Part shown: one piece after another, positions 1-9,272 of the stretch
Numbering within the stretch: position 1 is the stretch's first letter
Layout: each line of letters opens with the position of its first letter
Source: Geothrix sp.
Lineage (GTDB): Bacteria; Acidobacteriota; Holophagae; Holophagales; Holophagaceae
Reading direction: 5' to 3'
Assembly (NCBI GenBank): GCA_030824075.1
Contig: JAVBYJ010000010.1
Span: 40,624 to 104,623, forward strand
Length of the DNA: 64,000 nt
Translations under genes and position numbers: made by a program
The notes under the pieces: model-generated
Database searches by the model: none
The model's input: only the letters and a program-made list of their open reading frames with translations
What the model was told of the DNA's origin: nothing

Positions 1-101
1 TCATCCGGGACATGATTGCGAACCTGAACGGCATGTACCACGTGATGGCCATCGACCCGAACCTGCTTCCAAAGCAGACCGGTGAAGACCCTTCACGCTA
101 G
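1..101 (+). CDS. C-terminal end of an unidentified protein (partial)
   Basis: An open frame enters from the left edge and stops at TAG 99-101, leaving about 32 residues ending in PKQTGEDPSR. No motif is present in so short a piece and I cannot name the family. It converges on the VOC gene that ends at 111, only 9 bases away. Reality as a coding end is inferred from the open frame and codon choice only. Confidence 0.4.
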   Translation, partial: IRDMIANLNGMYHVMAIDPNLLPKQTGEDPSR

Positions 102-110
102 ACCTTCCCA

Positions 111-512
111 TCAAACCGCCCCCGGCTCCTGCAGCGGCTGGTACAGCTCCACGCGATGTCCTTCGGGATCTGTGATCCAGGCGAAGCGGCCGTAGCCGTA
201 ATCTTCACGTTTTTCGACGGAAACGCCCTCGCCTTCAAGTCTGGCGCAGAAAGCCTCCAGGTCGGCTACCCGCCAGTTCACCATGCACTCTGGACGACCC
301 TCGGCCAGGGGCCCCATGGCCTTCATGAACGAGAACACTGTGTGGGCCTTCGCCCCATCGGGGTCCGTGTAGGGGAGTTCGAGTCCGTAGCAGGTGCCGG
401 GCTCCCATTCCGTGAAGCTGAGGCCGAAGTGCTCCGAGTACCACTCCGACAAGGCTTTCGGATCCTCCGCATAGAGGAAGACGCCCCCGAGGCCCTTCAC
501 ACCCAGATTCAA
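111..512 (-). CDS. VOC family (glyoxalase/bleomycin-resistance fold) protein
   Basis: 133 residues, the normal length of a single-domain VOC protein. The N-terminus has the first beta-strand and helix typical of the fold (GVFLYAEDPKALSEWYSEHFGL), and the C-terminus has the family signature ITDPEGHRVELYQP, whose Glu is usually a metal ligand. A possible metal His lies in AKAHTVFSF. The substrate cannot be predicted: relatives include glyoxalase, dioxygenases and drug-binding proteins. Its ATG overlaps the stop of the upstream membrane-protein gene by 4 bases (ATGA), so the two are probably co-translated. Confidence 0.85.
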   Translation of the reverse strand: MNLGVKGLGGVFLYAEDPKALSEWYSEHFGLSFTEWEPGTCYGLELPYTDPDGAKAHTVFSFMKAMGPLAEGRPECMVNWRVADLEAFCARLEGEGVSVEKREDYGYGRFAWITDPEGHRVELYQPLQEPGAV

Positions 513-832
513 TTCAACCTCCTTGGTGGCAGCGGCACCTCATCCTCGTCTCGGCCCCGGGTGGCCAGCGCCACGGCCAGGGTCCAGAGGGGCGCCATGT
601 TGAGGTAGGGGATCCACTCGGTGAGGAAGGAGGGCAGGAAGGCCCAGTGGAAACCCAGCAGCGCCCACATGACAGCCATGGTGATCAGGTCGAGGCCCGC
701 ACCCAGGAACCAGCCCAGGGGCCCTGCGGCCGTCGCCGGGACCTGGATGGCGTCCACCGTCAGCGCGATGGCCCAGGCCACACGGATGCGCGTCCTGCTG
801 AGGGGAGGCCTGGCTTCTGAACCGGAGGACAT
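509..832 (-). CDS. Small hypothetical membrane protein
   Basis: 107 residues with about three hydrophobic stretches: VAWAIALTVDAIQV, a long segment around GWFLGAGLDLITMAVMWALL, and MAPLWTLAVALA. It ends in a charged tail (RGRDEDEVPLPPRR). This suggests an inner-membrane protein. I do not recognise the family and assign no function. It is first in a two-gene minus-strand unit with the VOC gene, overlapping it by ATGA, and is divergent from the hemerythrin-HAD gene. Confidence 0.6.
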   Translation of the reverse strand: MSSGSEARPPLSRTRIRVAWAIALTVDAIQVPATAAGPLGWFLGAGLDLITMAVMWALLGFHWAFLPSFLTEWIPYLNMAPLWTLAVALATRGRDEDEVPLPPRRLN

Positions 833-910
833 GGCAGAAGTGTACCGGAGTTGACGGGCCGCGAGATCCTGTCGATGGTTGGGCAGGAGCAGGTTTCAGG
901 AAAGGCCCCG

Positions 911-1924
911 ATGGCTCACATTCAATGGAAGGACCGCTACAACATCGGGTACAAGGACATTGACGCCCAGCACAAAGTGCTGCTGACGCTCCTCAATGAT
1001 CTCATCGACCTCATTGACCAGGACGGTACTCCCGAAGCCGTCTCTGGCATTTTCCAGCGCCTCTGCAGCTATGCCCTCACCCACTTCGCCAACGAGGAAC
1101 GCTATTTGAAGGCAGCCGGGTACCCAGGCCTCTCGGGGCAGGAGTCCTCCCATGCCGACTTTGTGCATCAGTTGCTGGTGTTCAACCAGGCCTTCGATCC
1201 GGCGGACCCCCGCTTGCTCGAAGAAACGCGGTCCTTCCTGAAGGACTGGTATCTCGACCACATCCTCAAATCGGATATGGATTACGTCTCCTGTGTGAAG
1301 CGCTACTACAGCGAGGCCGCGATCAAGGCCGTCCTCTTCGACTTCGGAAATGTCGTTTGCCAGTTCGACAACGCCCGGTTTCTCGAAGGCCTGGCCTCCT
1401 TGTGTGGCAGGCCCACCGAGGATCTGAAGGTGGCCCTCTACCAACAGTCCACCCTCACCCAGGACTACGAAGCGGGCAGGATCGATTCGATGGCATTCCG
1501 TGAAGGCGTTTCCGCCCTCTGCGGCATGGACCTGCCCGAAGCTGATTTCATCCGGGTCTACACCCACATCTTCACGCCCATCGAGTCCACCTTTGAGCTC
1601 ATCCGGAAACTGAAGCCCAGATACCAGCTCGGCCTCCTCTCGAACACCAGCCCCTGGCACCTGGAACATGCCATCCAGACCACGGACGTCTTTCCGCTTT
1701 TCGACAGCGTCACCCTCTCCTTCAAGGTCGGCGCCAACAAGCCCGATCCGCGCCTCTTCGAGGATGCCTTGTCGAAGCTGGGCCTGATGGCGGAAGAATG
1801 CGTCTACATCGATGATCGGCAGGCCTTCGCCCAGGCGGCGACCGCGCACCTCATGCACGGCATCACCTACACAACCCCCGCGGCCCTGATGGCCGACCTG
1901 GGGCGCGCCAAGGTGGCCATCTAG
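911..1924 (+). CDS. Hemerythrin domain fused to a HAD-superfamily (YihX-like) hydrolase
   Basis: 337 residues. Residues 1-135 are a bacteriohemerythrin: WKDRYNIGYKDIDAQH at the start, and the set of di-iron ligands H21, H58/E62 (HFANE), H81 and H86, H117 and D122 (HILKSD). Residues 139-337 are a HAD hydrolase: VLFDFGNVV nucleophile motif (D144), LLSNTS motif II, a KVGANKPD Lys motif and the acidic YIDD motif. The FDFGNVV form resembles YihX-type sugar-phosphate phosphatases. I chose ATG 911, preceded by AGGAAAG; a TTG at 851 would add 20 residues. The inferred role is an oxygen- or iron-responsive phosphatase; the substrate is unknown. Confidence 0.85.
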   Translation: MAHIQWKDRYNIGYKDIDAQHKVLLTLLNDLIDLIDQDGTPEAVSGIFQRLCSYALTHFANEERYLKAAGYPGLSGQESSHADFVHQLLVFNQAFDPADPRLLEETRSFLKDWYLDHILKSDMDYVSCVKRYYSEAAIKAVLFDFGNVVCQFDNARFLEGLASLCGRPTEDLKVALYQQSTLTQDYEAGRIDSMAFREGVSALCGMDLPEADFIRVYTHIFTPIESTFELIRKLKPRYQLGLLSNTSPWHLEHAIQTTDVFPLFDSVTLSFKVGANKPDPRLFEDALSKLGLMAEECVYIDDRQAFAQAATAHLMHGITYTTPAALMADLGRAKVAI

Positions 1925-1960
1925 CCTTTCGTCAGCCCACACCGGCCAAGCGAGCGCCGC

Positions 1961-2437
1961 TCAGCGGCGCGCCTTCCCGGTGGCCCGTTCGATGCGGATG
2001 CGCAGCACCGCCGTGCGGAAGAGGTCCCTGTCGACCTCGCGGTCCACCAGGTCAGGATGCGCCGCGGCAAAGCGCAGGCCCAGGGCCCGGAGCGCCGCGC
2101 GCTTCTCCCCCTCGTCCATGAGCAGCTCCGCTTGGCCGAAAACAATGACGCTGGCATAGCGGGTGGCGAGTTCCAGAGGCAGGGTCTCGGCCTGGGTGAC
2201 GGCGCAATAGGAGACCTTTGGATTGAAGGCCAGGTTGGCAAGCTTGTGGCCCACGGTGGCGCAGTGGATGATCAGAGCCCCTTCCACCACCGCATGGTTC
2301 ACGGGCACGGCGTACGGCCACCCGGCCTCGTCCACCGTGGCCAGCACGCCCCACTCGGCTTCCTCAAGAAGCCGCTGGGTTTCGGCCTCGTTCAGGGCTC
2401 GGTCCCGTCGGCGGATGGGGTGATTCGGCACGCTCAT
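1961..2437 (-). CDS. Pyridoxamine 5'-phosphate oxidase family flavin-binding protein
   Basis: 158 residues of the split-barrel FMN-binding fold, NimA/PPOX-like. It contains WGVLATVDEAGWPYAVPVNHAVVEGALIIHCATVGHKLANL, the usual pattern where the strand after 'G-x-P-YAVPVN' and the His-Cys region line the flavin site, and later YASVIVFGQAEL. Relatives are linked to nitroimidazole resistance or act as general flavin reductases, so the exact reaction is not predictable. Start ATG 2437 overlaps the mutS stop by ATGA, implying translational coupling to mutS. A longer frame upstream runs over mutS and is a shadow. Confidence 0.85.
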   Translation of the reverse strand: MSVPNHPIRRRDRALNEAETQRLLEEAEWGVLATVDEAGWPYAVPVNHAVVEGALIIHCATVGHKLANLAFNPKVSYCAVTQAETLPLELATRYASVIVFGQAELLMDEGEKRAALRALGLRFAAAHPDLVDREVDRDLFRTAVLRIRIERATGKARR

Positions 2438-4977
2438 GCCCGCTTCCGCGCGATCCAATTGAGGGCCTCCAGAGGCGTCATGCGATTCAGGTCCAGGGCC
2501 TCCAGTTCGGCGCGGAGCGAATCCGGCTCCACCTCGAACAAGGGCAGCAGCGGCTGGCTGGGCATGGGTGCCCGGGGCGGGGCTTCGGGCGCCTGGGCCA
2601 ACAGGCGCTGGGCCTGCCGGATGACGGCCTTCGGCAGGCCCGCGAGGCGCGCCACCTGGATGCCGTAGCTGCGATCCGCCGGACCCGGCGCCACGCGGTG
2701 GAGGAAGTGCAGCTGCTCTTCCCACTCCTGCACCTCCACGTGGAGGTTCTGGACGCGACTGTCATCGGCCAGCTTGGTCAGCTCGAAGTAATGCGTGGCG
2801 AACAGCGTCCGCGGGGCCCCTCCCGGGGAGCCAGCATTCGGCCCGCCTTTGAGGTCCCGCAGGAACAGGGCGATGGCTTCGGCTAGGGCCAGGCCGTCCC
2901 GCGTGGACGTGCCGCGCCCGATCTCGTCCAGGATCACCAGGCTGGCGGCGGTGGCCTGGTTGAGGATCCGCGCGGTTTCGGTCATCTCCACCATGAAGGT
3001 GGACTGGCCCTTGGCCAGTTGATCGGACGCGCCGATGCGCGTGAAGATGCGGTCCACCAGTCCGAAGCGCATGAGCTCCGCGGGCACGAAGGAGCCCACC
3101 TGGGCCAGCACCACCAGCAGGGCCGCCGTGCGCAGGAAGGTGGACTTGCCGCCCATGTTGGGACCCGTCACCACCGCCATGGGCTGCGCGGCGCTGAACT
3201 GCAGATCGTTGGGAATGCACTCACGGCCGAGGCGCGCTTCCAACATCGGGTGGCGGGCCGCGGCCAGCACCAGGTCCCGTTCGTCGCCCAGCTCGGGCCG
3301 CGTCCAGCCTGAAAACCGGGCCCGCTCCGCCAAGGCCGCCAGGACATCCAGGGACGCCACCGCCCGAGCCAGACCCGTGAGGTCGGCCCGGTGCTCGAGC
3401 ACCAGGGCCAGGAGGCGCTGAAACTGGGTGACCTCCAGCCGGCCCTGATCGCTTTCGGCGCTCAGCAACCGCTGCTCGAAGGCCACCAGCTTCTCGGTGG
3501 TGAAGCGTTCCGCGTTGGCCAGGGTCTGCTTGCGGAGGAAGTGGGCCGGTACGGCGCCCAGATTGGATTTGGTAATCTCGAAGTAGTAGCCGAACACCCG
3601 GTTGTATTTGATCTTCAGGCTCTGAATGCCGCTGGCCCGGCGCTCGTCCTCTTCCAGTTCCAGCATCACCTGCTTGGCGTCCCGGGCCAGGCGGCGCACC
3701 GCGTCCAGGTCCGGATCCACGCCTTCGCGGATGATCCCGCCCTTCTCCAGATCCAGCGGCGGTGCCTCGGCAAGGCAACGCTGGAGTTCCCCGAGCAGCG
3801 GGGCACAGAGGGGCGTGTCCACGGGCCAGAGGCCCAGATCCGCCACCTCCGCGGCCCAGCCCTCGTCCTGAATCTTCGCGGGCAGTTTCTGGAGGATCGC
3901 GAGGCCTTCGCGGAGCTGGGCGAGTTCCGGCGGGGTGGCCAAGCCCAGGGCCACGCGGCCCAGCAGGCGGTCCAGGTCGGGCACCTGGGCCAGCAGGGTC
4001 TGAATGGGCGTGCGGCGGCGATCCTCCGTGAGCCAGGCCACCTGGGACCAGCGGCCCTCCAGCGTGGCGCGGTCGCGCAGGGGCCGCTCCAGCCAGGCCT
4101 TCAGGTGTCGCGAGCCCATGCGGGTGCGGCATTGGTCCAGCAGGGCGAAGAGGGTGCCCGCGCGGCCCCCGTCGAAGCCGTTGGTGAAGACTTCGAGATG
4201 GCGGGTGCTGGTGGCATCCAGCAGGGGACCCGAGGCGCCCAGCTCGAGGCTCACGCCCTGCAGATGCGCGGGGCGGCTCTTCTGGGTGGTCTCGACATGA
4301 TCGAGCAGGGCCGCCAGCGCGCCCAGCGCTGCGGGATAGGGATCCAGGCCCACGCCTTCCAGGTGCTGCCAGCCGAAGAAGGCCAGCACCTGCTGTTTCG
4401 CCCGTGAAACCTCGAAGCGCCAAGCCGGCAGCCGGGTGCGAGCGGCGTCGAGGTCGGGGACGTCCTCGGCCCCGTCGGCCAGGATCAATTCCTGAGGCCC
4501 GAGGCGCTCCAGGGTGGCCTGCAGGGCTTCGTCGCCCTCGCCAGGCAGCACCCGCAGGGCGCCAGAAGCCAGCTGCAGCAGGGCCAGCCCCCAGGAGGCA
4601 CCCGTGCGGTGCAGGGCACAGAGCCACCGTGAGTCATCGTCCAGCCAGGTGCCGGGCGTGATGATGCGCTTGATGGCCCGGGGCAGCAGCCCCTTCACCT
4701 CATCGGCCTTGGCCGTGGGTTCGGCGATGGCCGCGGAGAAACCCGCCGCCAGCAGCTTGGGCAGGTACGACTCCAGGGCGAAATGCGGCACGCCGCACAT
4801 GGGTATCTCCGCCTCCGTGCCCTTGCCGCGCATCGTGAGCGCGATCTCCATGACCGGCGCCGCCCGCACCGCATCCTCACCCAGGATTTCGTAGAAGTCC
4901 CCCATGCGCGTGATCAGCACGGCGTCGCCCGCCTCGCGCTTGAGGCCCGCGATCTGCTGCAGCATCGGAGTGGACAT
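2434..4977 (-). CDS. mutS: DNA mismatch repair protein MutS
   Basis: 847 residues, full family length (about 850). The N-terminal mismatch-binding domain has the Phe-x-Glu motif in RMGDFYE (residues 25-30), with STPMLQQIAGLK before it. The lever/clamp region is followed by the ABC-type ATPase: Walker A GPNMGGKST near residue 604, Walker B LVILDEIGRGTSTRDG near 680, and FATHYFELTKL. It recognises mismatches and recruits MutL; mutL is not in this window. Start ATG 4977 (MSTPML) matches the conserved N-terminus; an upstream TTG at 4998 is less likely. It overlaps the downstream PPOX gene. Confidence 0.98.
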   Translation of the reverse strand: MSTPMLQQIAGLKREAGDAVLITRMGDFYEILGEDAVRAAPVMEIALTMRGKGTEAEIPMCGVPHFALESYLPKLLAAGFSAAIAEPTAKADEVKGLLPRAIKRIITPGTWLDDDSRWLCALHRTGASWGLALLQLASGALRVLPGEGDEALQATLERLGPQELILADGAEDVPDLDAARTRLPAWRFEVSRAKQQVLAFFGWQHLEGVGLDPYPAALGALAALLDHVETTQKSRPAHLQGVSLELGASGPLLDATSTRHLEVFTNGFDGGRAGTLFALLDQCRTRMGSRHLKAWLERPLRDRATLEGRWSQVAWLTEDRRRTPIQTLLAQVPDLDRLLGRVALGLATPPELAQLREGLAILQKLPAKIQDEGWAAEVADLGLWPVDTPLCAPLLGELQRCLAEAPPLDLEKGGIIREGVDPDLDAVRRLARDAKQVMLELEEDERRASGIQSLKIKYNRVFGYYFEITKSNLGAVPAHFLRKQTLANAERFTTEKLVAFEQRLLSAESDQGRLEVTQFQRLLALVLEHRADLTGLARAVASLDVLAALAERARFSGWTRPELGDERDLVLAAARHPMLEARLGRECIPNDLQFSAAQPMAVVTGPNMGGKSTFLRTAALLVVLAQVGSFVPAELMRFGLVDRIFTRIGASDQLAKGQSTFMVEMTETARILNQATAASLVILDEIGRGTSTRDGLALAEAIALFLRDLKGGPNAGSPGGAPRTLFATHYFELTKLADDSRVQNLHVEVQEWEEQLHFLHRVAPGPADRSYGIQVARLAGLPKAVIRQAQRLLAQAPEAPPRAPMPSQPLLPLFEVEPDSLRAELEALDLNRMTPLEALNWIARKRA

Positions 4978-5037
4978 GGGATGGACCGGTCTTCGCAAGA
5001 GGTGGAGGGCGAATCCTTGATCTTCCCACAGGCCCGC

Positions 5038-6612
5038 TCAGACCTTGAACTGATCCACCAGATTGAGCAGACCCGTGGCGATGCGGGCCTGATCCTGGGT
5101 GGTCCGCGAGGAGGCCTCGACGGTGACCGACAGCTGGAGGGTGGAAGCGGCATTCCTGATGGCCACCTGAGCCCCCCGTTCGACCTGGACCGCCACTTCG
5201 GCGCTGGTCCGGGCCTGTTCTTCCGTGGCGCTGGAAATCTCCAGGGTCAGCGACTGGAGGGTGCCGATGCGACCGCGGATCTGGTCGAGGGAGTTCACCG
5301 CGTCCTGGACCGTGGCCCGGCCACTCTGGACAGCCCGGTTGGATTCGTCGATGAGCTGCCCGATCTCCATTGCGGCGCTAGCAGAGCGCTCCGCCAGCTT
5401 GCGGACTTCCTCGGCCACCACGGCGAAGCCTTTGCCCACCTGGCCGGCATGGGCCGCCTCGATGGCAGCGTTGAGGCTGAGCAGATTCGTCTGCCGGGCA
5501 ATGTCCTGGATCACCTCAACCGCCTTCACAACTTCTGCCGTCGCCGCCTCCACCTCGGACATGGCCGACATGGCCGCCTCACCGGCCCTGTCCCCCTCGA
5601 CGGCGGCATGGACGGCCTCTTCTGCCTGCTTCTGACCCTCGCGCACATTGGAGGCCACCTGGGTCACCGAGACCGATAGCTCTGTGATGGCCGAGGCCAG
5701 GCTTTCCGAGGCCGCCCGCTGCCCTTCGGTGCTGCGAGCGATTTCCTCGGTGGCGCCGGACATCTGGGTCGTAGAGGCCGACAGGGCCTCGGCGCTGGAG
5801 GCCACCTCCGTAGCCTCGAAGCGCATGCGATTCACCATGCTCTTGACGCGCTGCTGCAGGGCCCGGATATGCGCCATCAGGCTGCTCACGTCACCGTCCC
5901 GCGTGGTGATGCTGGCGGAGAGGTCACCTTCCGCCATGCGCTGCAGGATGGACATGGCTGCCAAGGGATCGCCACCGAGCTGCACGTTCAACATCTGGTT
6001 GAGCAGAAGGGCCATCCCCGTTCCGAAGGCCAGCCCCACCAGGATGCCGAGGCTCACAGCTGCCGGGCCGCCGAGCCAGCAACCCACCCCCATGGACGAG
6101 GCGAACAGAAGCAGCGCCACCCCGAAGGAGCCCAGGATCCTGGCCCGGAGGTTGAGATCCGGCAGGGGCATGAAGGGTTTGTGGTGGGTCGATTCCAGGG
6201 AGCGGCCCTGATTCAAGAGGCCATAGACGTGCTTGGCCTGCTCGATCTGAGCCTCGGTGGGGCGGCTCCGGATGGACACGTACCCCACCGCCTTTCCACT
6301 CTCGAGGATGGGCGACACGGCGGCATCCACCCAGTAGAAGTCCCCGTTCCGGCAGCGGTTCTTGACCATCCCGTGCCAGTGCTTCCCCGCCTTGATCGTT
6401 TGCCACAGATCGGCGAAGGCCGCAGCGGGCATATCCGGGTGGCGCACGAGGTTCTGCGGTGAGCCGATGAGCTCCTGTTCCGTGAATCCGCTGACCCGGA
6501 GGAATTCCGAATTGACGTAGGTGATCAGCCCCACCAAGTCAGTCTTGGACACCACAAAGGCGCCGTCCTGGATGTGGTGCTCGATGGAACTGACGGGAAG
6601 ATTGGTCCGCAT
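5038..6612 (-). CDS. PAS-domain methyl-accepting chemotaxis protein (Aer-like)
   Basis: 524 residues. The N-terminal PAS domain (about residues 15-120) has [26 protein letters not shown] and [14 protein letters not shown], close to the energy sensor Aer. Two adjacent hydrophobic segments (about 155-215, [18 protein letters not shown] and [19 protein letters not shown]) form a hairpin anchor with no periplasmic domain. A HAMP-like stretch and the signalling domain follow, with the hairpin tip [16 protein letters not shown] and [16 protein letters not shown]. It likely relays cytoplasmic redox or ligand state to CheA/CheW. Start ATG 6612 has AGGAG upstream; an in-frame ATG at 6675 would put the poly-C run inside the coding region. 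Confidence 0.93.
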   Translation of the reverse strand: MRTNLPVSSIEHHIQDGAFVVSKTDLVGLITYVNSEFLRVSGFTEQELIGSPQNLVRHPDMPAAAFADLWQTIKAGKHWHGMVKNRCRNGDFYWVDAAVSPILESGKAVGYVSIRSRPTEAQIEQAKHVYGLLNQGRSLESTHHKPFMPLPDLNLRARILGSFGVALLLFASSMGVGCWLGGPAAVSLGILVGLAFGTGMALLLNQMLNVQLGGDPLAAMSILQRMAEGDLSASITTRDGDVSSLMAHIRALQQRVKSMVNRMRFEATEVASSAEALSASTTQMSGATEEIARSTEGQRAASESLASAITELSVSVTQVASNVREGQKQAEEAVHAAVEGDRAGEAAMSAMSEVEAATAEVVKAVEVIQDIARQTNLLSLNAAIEAAHAGQVGKGFAVVAEEVRKLAERSASAAMEIGQLIDESNRAVQSGRATVQDAVNSLDQIRGRIGTLQSLTLEISSATEEQARTSAEVAVQVERGAQVAIRNAASTLQLSVTVEASSRTTQDQARIATGLLNLVDQFKV

Positions 6613-6629
6613 GGCCGGGTGAATCTCCT

Positions 6630-6641
6630 GGGGGGGGGGGG
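6630..6641. repeat. 12-base homopolymer (G on +, C in the mRNA) in the chemoreceptor leader
   Basis: An uninterrupted run of twelve G lies just upstream of the AGGAG of the PAS chemoreceptor gene. In the transcript it is poly-C, ending directly before the ribosome binding site. If translation began at ATG 6675 the run would encode Pro-Pro-Pro in frame. Runs this long are prone to slippage and are also a common sequencing-error site. Confidence 0.9.
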
Positions 6642-6690
6642 TCGCCGGCCATCCAGCCGCCGACGGAAACGCCATTCTTAGAAAACTATC

Positions 6691-6704
6691 GGATCACGTG
6701 ATCC
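6691..6704. promoter_or_regulatory. 14-bp perfect palindrome between divergent genes, candidate operator
   Basis: GGATCACGTGATCC is a perfect inverted repeat, followed nearby by another half-site-like GATGTGATC at 6707-6715. It sits in the 285-base gap between the chemoreceptor (minus) and the flavoprotein (plus). An AT-rich patch (about 6766-6800) that could hold promoters lies to its right. A regulator-binding function is inferred from position and symmetry only. Confidence 0.4.
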
Positions 6705-6897
6705 CCGATGTGATCTATGGAGGCTCCAGTCGGAACCTTCCGTGTCCCTCTCTTCGACCTCTGGTCGAATAATGTTAATAAAAATACTTAGACATTTCAT
6801 GCAAAGGGGCCCGGGCCACCCGACCCTTTCTTGCCCCCAGCACCCGTGAACGCGGATCAGGCCCCGACCTGAAACAATCGTTCGCGCGGGGGCGGTC

Positions 6898-7995
6898 ATG
6901 GAACGAGTCCAATGTGTCGTCATCGGGGCGGGCGTGGTGGGCCTGGCCCTCGCCCGGCACCTGGCCCTGCAGGGTCGCGAGGTGGTGCTGCTCGAAGCGG
7001 AGGACCGCATCGGCACGGGCATCAGCTCCCGCAACAGCGAGGTCATCCATGCGGGAATCTACTACCCCGCGGGCTCATTGAAGGCCTGCCTTTGCGTGGC
7101 GGGAAACCGCTCCCTCTACGCCTATTGCGCCACCCACGGCGTGGACCACCGCCGCTGTGGGAAGCTCATCGTGGCCACGGACGAAAGCCAGGTGGAGGCC
7201 CTCCGCCAGCTTCGTCTTCGCGCCGAGGCCAATGGGGTGAAAGATCTCCAGTGGCTTAACGCTGCAGAGGCACGAAGCCTGGAGCCCAGGATCCGCGCCT
7301 CCGCCGCCCTGCTCTCCCCCAGCACCGGCATCGTGGACAGCCATGGCCTCATGCGGGCGCTACGCGCCGAGGCCGAGATGAAGGGTGCCACCGTCGTGCT
7401 GAAGAGCCCTGTGCTGGGCGGCCGGGCGACCTCCCAGGGATTGGAAATCATGATCGGCGGTGATGAGCCCATGACTCTGCTGGCCAGTCGCGTGTTCAAC
7501 GCCGCGGGACTCGGCGCCATCGGCCTGGCCTGGGCCGTGGAAGGCATCCGAACCGAGGCCCTCCCGTCACGCCCCAAACGCTTCGCCAAGGGCAACTACT
7601 ACGGCCTCTCCGGTGCGGCCCCCTTCTCACGGCTGGTGTACCCCGTGCCCTCCCAGGGGGGATTGGGCGTGCATCTCACCTTGGATCTCGCGGGCCAGGC
7701 GCGGTTCGGGCCCGATATGGAATGGGTGGATCACGAGACCTACGAGGTGGACCCCCGTCGAGCCGACAGCTTCTATGCGGAGGTCCGCAGGTACTGGCCG
7801 GACCTTCCGGATGGCGCGCTGCAACCGGCCTACGCGGGCATCCGGCCCAAGCTGCACGGCCCCGGTGAAAGCGCGCCGGACTTCCTCATTCAGCGCGAGG
7901 ATGCCCACGGCGTACCGGGCCTGGTGAACCTCTTCGGCATCGAGTCCCCGGGGCTCACGGCCTGTCTGGCCCTGGCCGCCGAGGTCGCCACCTGA
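6898..7995 (+). CDS. FAD-dependent oxidoreductase, L-2-hydroxyglutarate oxidase-like
   Basis: 365 residues. The N-terminal FAD-binding Rossmann motif is [15 protein letters not shown], with the acidic end of strand 2 at VVLLEAE. The stretch [22 protein letters not shown] is typical of the LhgO/L2HGDH branch of DAO-type flavoproteins, as is the C-terminal [13 protein letters not shown] and [14 protein letters not shown]. Such enzymes oxidise L-2-hydroxyglutarate to 2-oxoglutarate and pass electrons to the membrane quinone pool. ATG 6898 is directly preceded by a G-rich leader (GGGGGCGGTC). The gene is followed 17 bases later by the exporter gene and may be co-transcribed. Confidence 0.87.
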   Translation: MERVQCVVIGAGVVGLALARHLALQGREVVLLEAEDRIGTGISSRNSEVIHAGIYYPAGSLKACLCVAGNRSLYAYCATHGVDHRRCGKLIVATDESQVEALRQLRLRAEANGVKDLQWLNAAEARSLEPRIRASAALLSPSTGIVDSHGLMRALRAEAEMKGATVVLKSPVLGGRATSQGLEIMIGGDEPMTLLASRVFNAAGLGAIGLAWAVEGIRTEALPSRPKRFAKGNYYGLSGAAPFSRLVYPVPSQGGLGVHLTLDLAGQARFGPDMEWVDHETYEVDPRRADSFYAEVRRYWPDLPDGALQPAYAGIRPKLHGPGESAPDFLIQREDAHGVPGLVNLFGIESPGLTACLALAAEVAT

Positions 7996-8012
7996 GGCGG
8001 CTACCCTGGGGC

Positions 8013-9248
8013 ATGGACGCCCCTCCGCCTGCCACCTCCCAGCCCCCCGCGCCGCCGGAAATTGCGCTCTGCCTCGAACTGGGCCGGGCCTTCCAGGCGT
8101 TCGGCATTCCCGCGCACCGTTTCGAGGATGCCCTGGCCCGCATCTCCGCCCGGCTGGGCCTGGACGGCCAGTTCTTCGCGCTGCCCACGGCCTTCTTCGC
8201 CTCCCTCGGGAAAGGCGACCACCACTGGACCTTCATCCAGCGCAGCCCCTCCGGAGACGTGAATCTGGCGAAGCTGTCGGACCTGCAGGAGACCACGGAC
8301 GCCCTCATCGAGGGCCGCCTGTCCGCCGCCGAGGCCCGGGACCGGGTGCGGGAGATCCTGGCCGCGCCGGACCGCTGGGGTGCGTTCCTGACGGTGCTCT
8401 GCTTCGGGTTGGGGTCGGCTCCGGCTGCCATGTTTTTCGGGGGCGGCTGGCGCGAGATGGCCCTCACCGCCGTGCTCGGCACCCTGGTGGGGCTGACGGC
8501 GGTGCTGCTGGGACGAAGCGCCGGCTCTTCGCGCCTGGTTCATCCGGTCGCGGGCACCCTCGTGGGCTTCCTGGCCCTCGCCGCCGCCTACCGGTTTCCC
8601 CATGTGTCGCCCCAGGTCCTGACCCTGGCGGGCCTCATCGTGCTGCTGCCGGGCCTGCGCCTGGTGGTGTCCATGAATGAACTGGCCACGGGCAACCTGG
8701 TGGCCGGCACGGCCCGGTTGGTGGACACGGCCATGACCTTCCTGTCGCTGGGATTCGGCGTGGCCCTGGGCCAGCGGCTCGGCGCACCCCTCCTCGACCA
8801 GGCCCTGCAGGGCACGCCCCTGCCCCTGCCCGCCTGGACCCTCCTGCCCACCCTGCTGCTGGCGGCCGCGGCCTTCGTGGTGATCTTCAAGGCGCGCCCC
8901 TCCGACCTGCCCGGGATCTTCGCCGCCTGCGCCCTGGCCTTCTACGGCACTCGCTACGGCGCGGTCCTGCTGGGACCCCAATTCGGCGTGGGCCTCGGCG
9001 CCTTTGCCCTGGGCCTCGGCAGCAACCTCTACACGCGCATCAAGAACCGCCCCTCGGTGGTGACCCTGCTGCCCGGAATGATGGTGCTTGTGCCCGGGGG
9101 CCTCGGTTTCAAGGGCCTCGAATTCATCATCCAGAAACAGGTGGTCATGGGCCTCGACACGGCCTTCCAGGCCCTCTTCGTGGCCATCGCCCTGCTCACC
9201 GGCCTGCTCCTGGCCCATGCGGCCGTGCAGCCGAGAACGGCGCTGTAG
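8013..9248 (+). CDS. ThrE-type threonine/serine exporter family membrane protein
   Basis: 411 residues with the two-part ThrE layout in one chain. The N-terminal half (about 1-130) is a soluble domain containing ALCLELGRAFQAFGIPAHRFEDAL and FALPTAFFASLG, followed by about ten hydrophobic helices: five in the DUF1212-like half and five in the DUF3815-like half (AAAAFVVIFKARPSDLPGIFAACALAFYG and LLPGMMVLVPGGLGFKGLE). Family members export threonine and serine by proton antiport; the substrate here is inferred. Start ATG 8013 has GGGGC upstream but no strong ribosome binding site. Confidence 0.85.
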   Translation: MDAPPPATSQPPAPPEIALCLELGRAFQAFGIPAHRFEDALARISARLGLDGQFFALPTAFFASLGKGDHHWTFIQRSPSGDVNLAKLSDLQETTDALIEGRLSAAEARDRVREILAAPDRWGAFLTVLCFGLGSAPAAMFFGGGWREMALTAVLGTLVGLTAVLLGRSAGSSRLVHPVAGTLVGFLALAAAYRFPHVSPQVLTLAGLIVLLPGLRLVVSMNELATGNLVAGTARLVDTAMTFLSLGFGVALGQRLGAPLLDQALQGTPLPLPAWTLLPTLLLAAAAFVVIFKARPSDLPGIFAACALAFYGTRYGAVLLGPQFGVGLGAFALGLGSNLYTRIKNRPSVVTLLPGMMVLVPGGLGFKGLEFIIQKQVVMGLDTAFQALFVAIALLTGLLLAHAAVQPRTAL

Positions 9249-9272
9249 CGGGGCTTCAGCCCTTCGCTGCCC

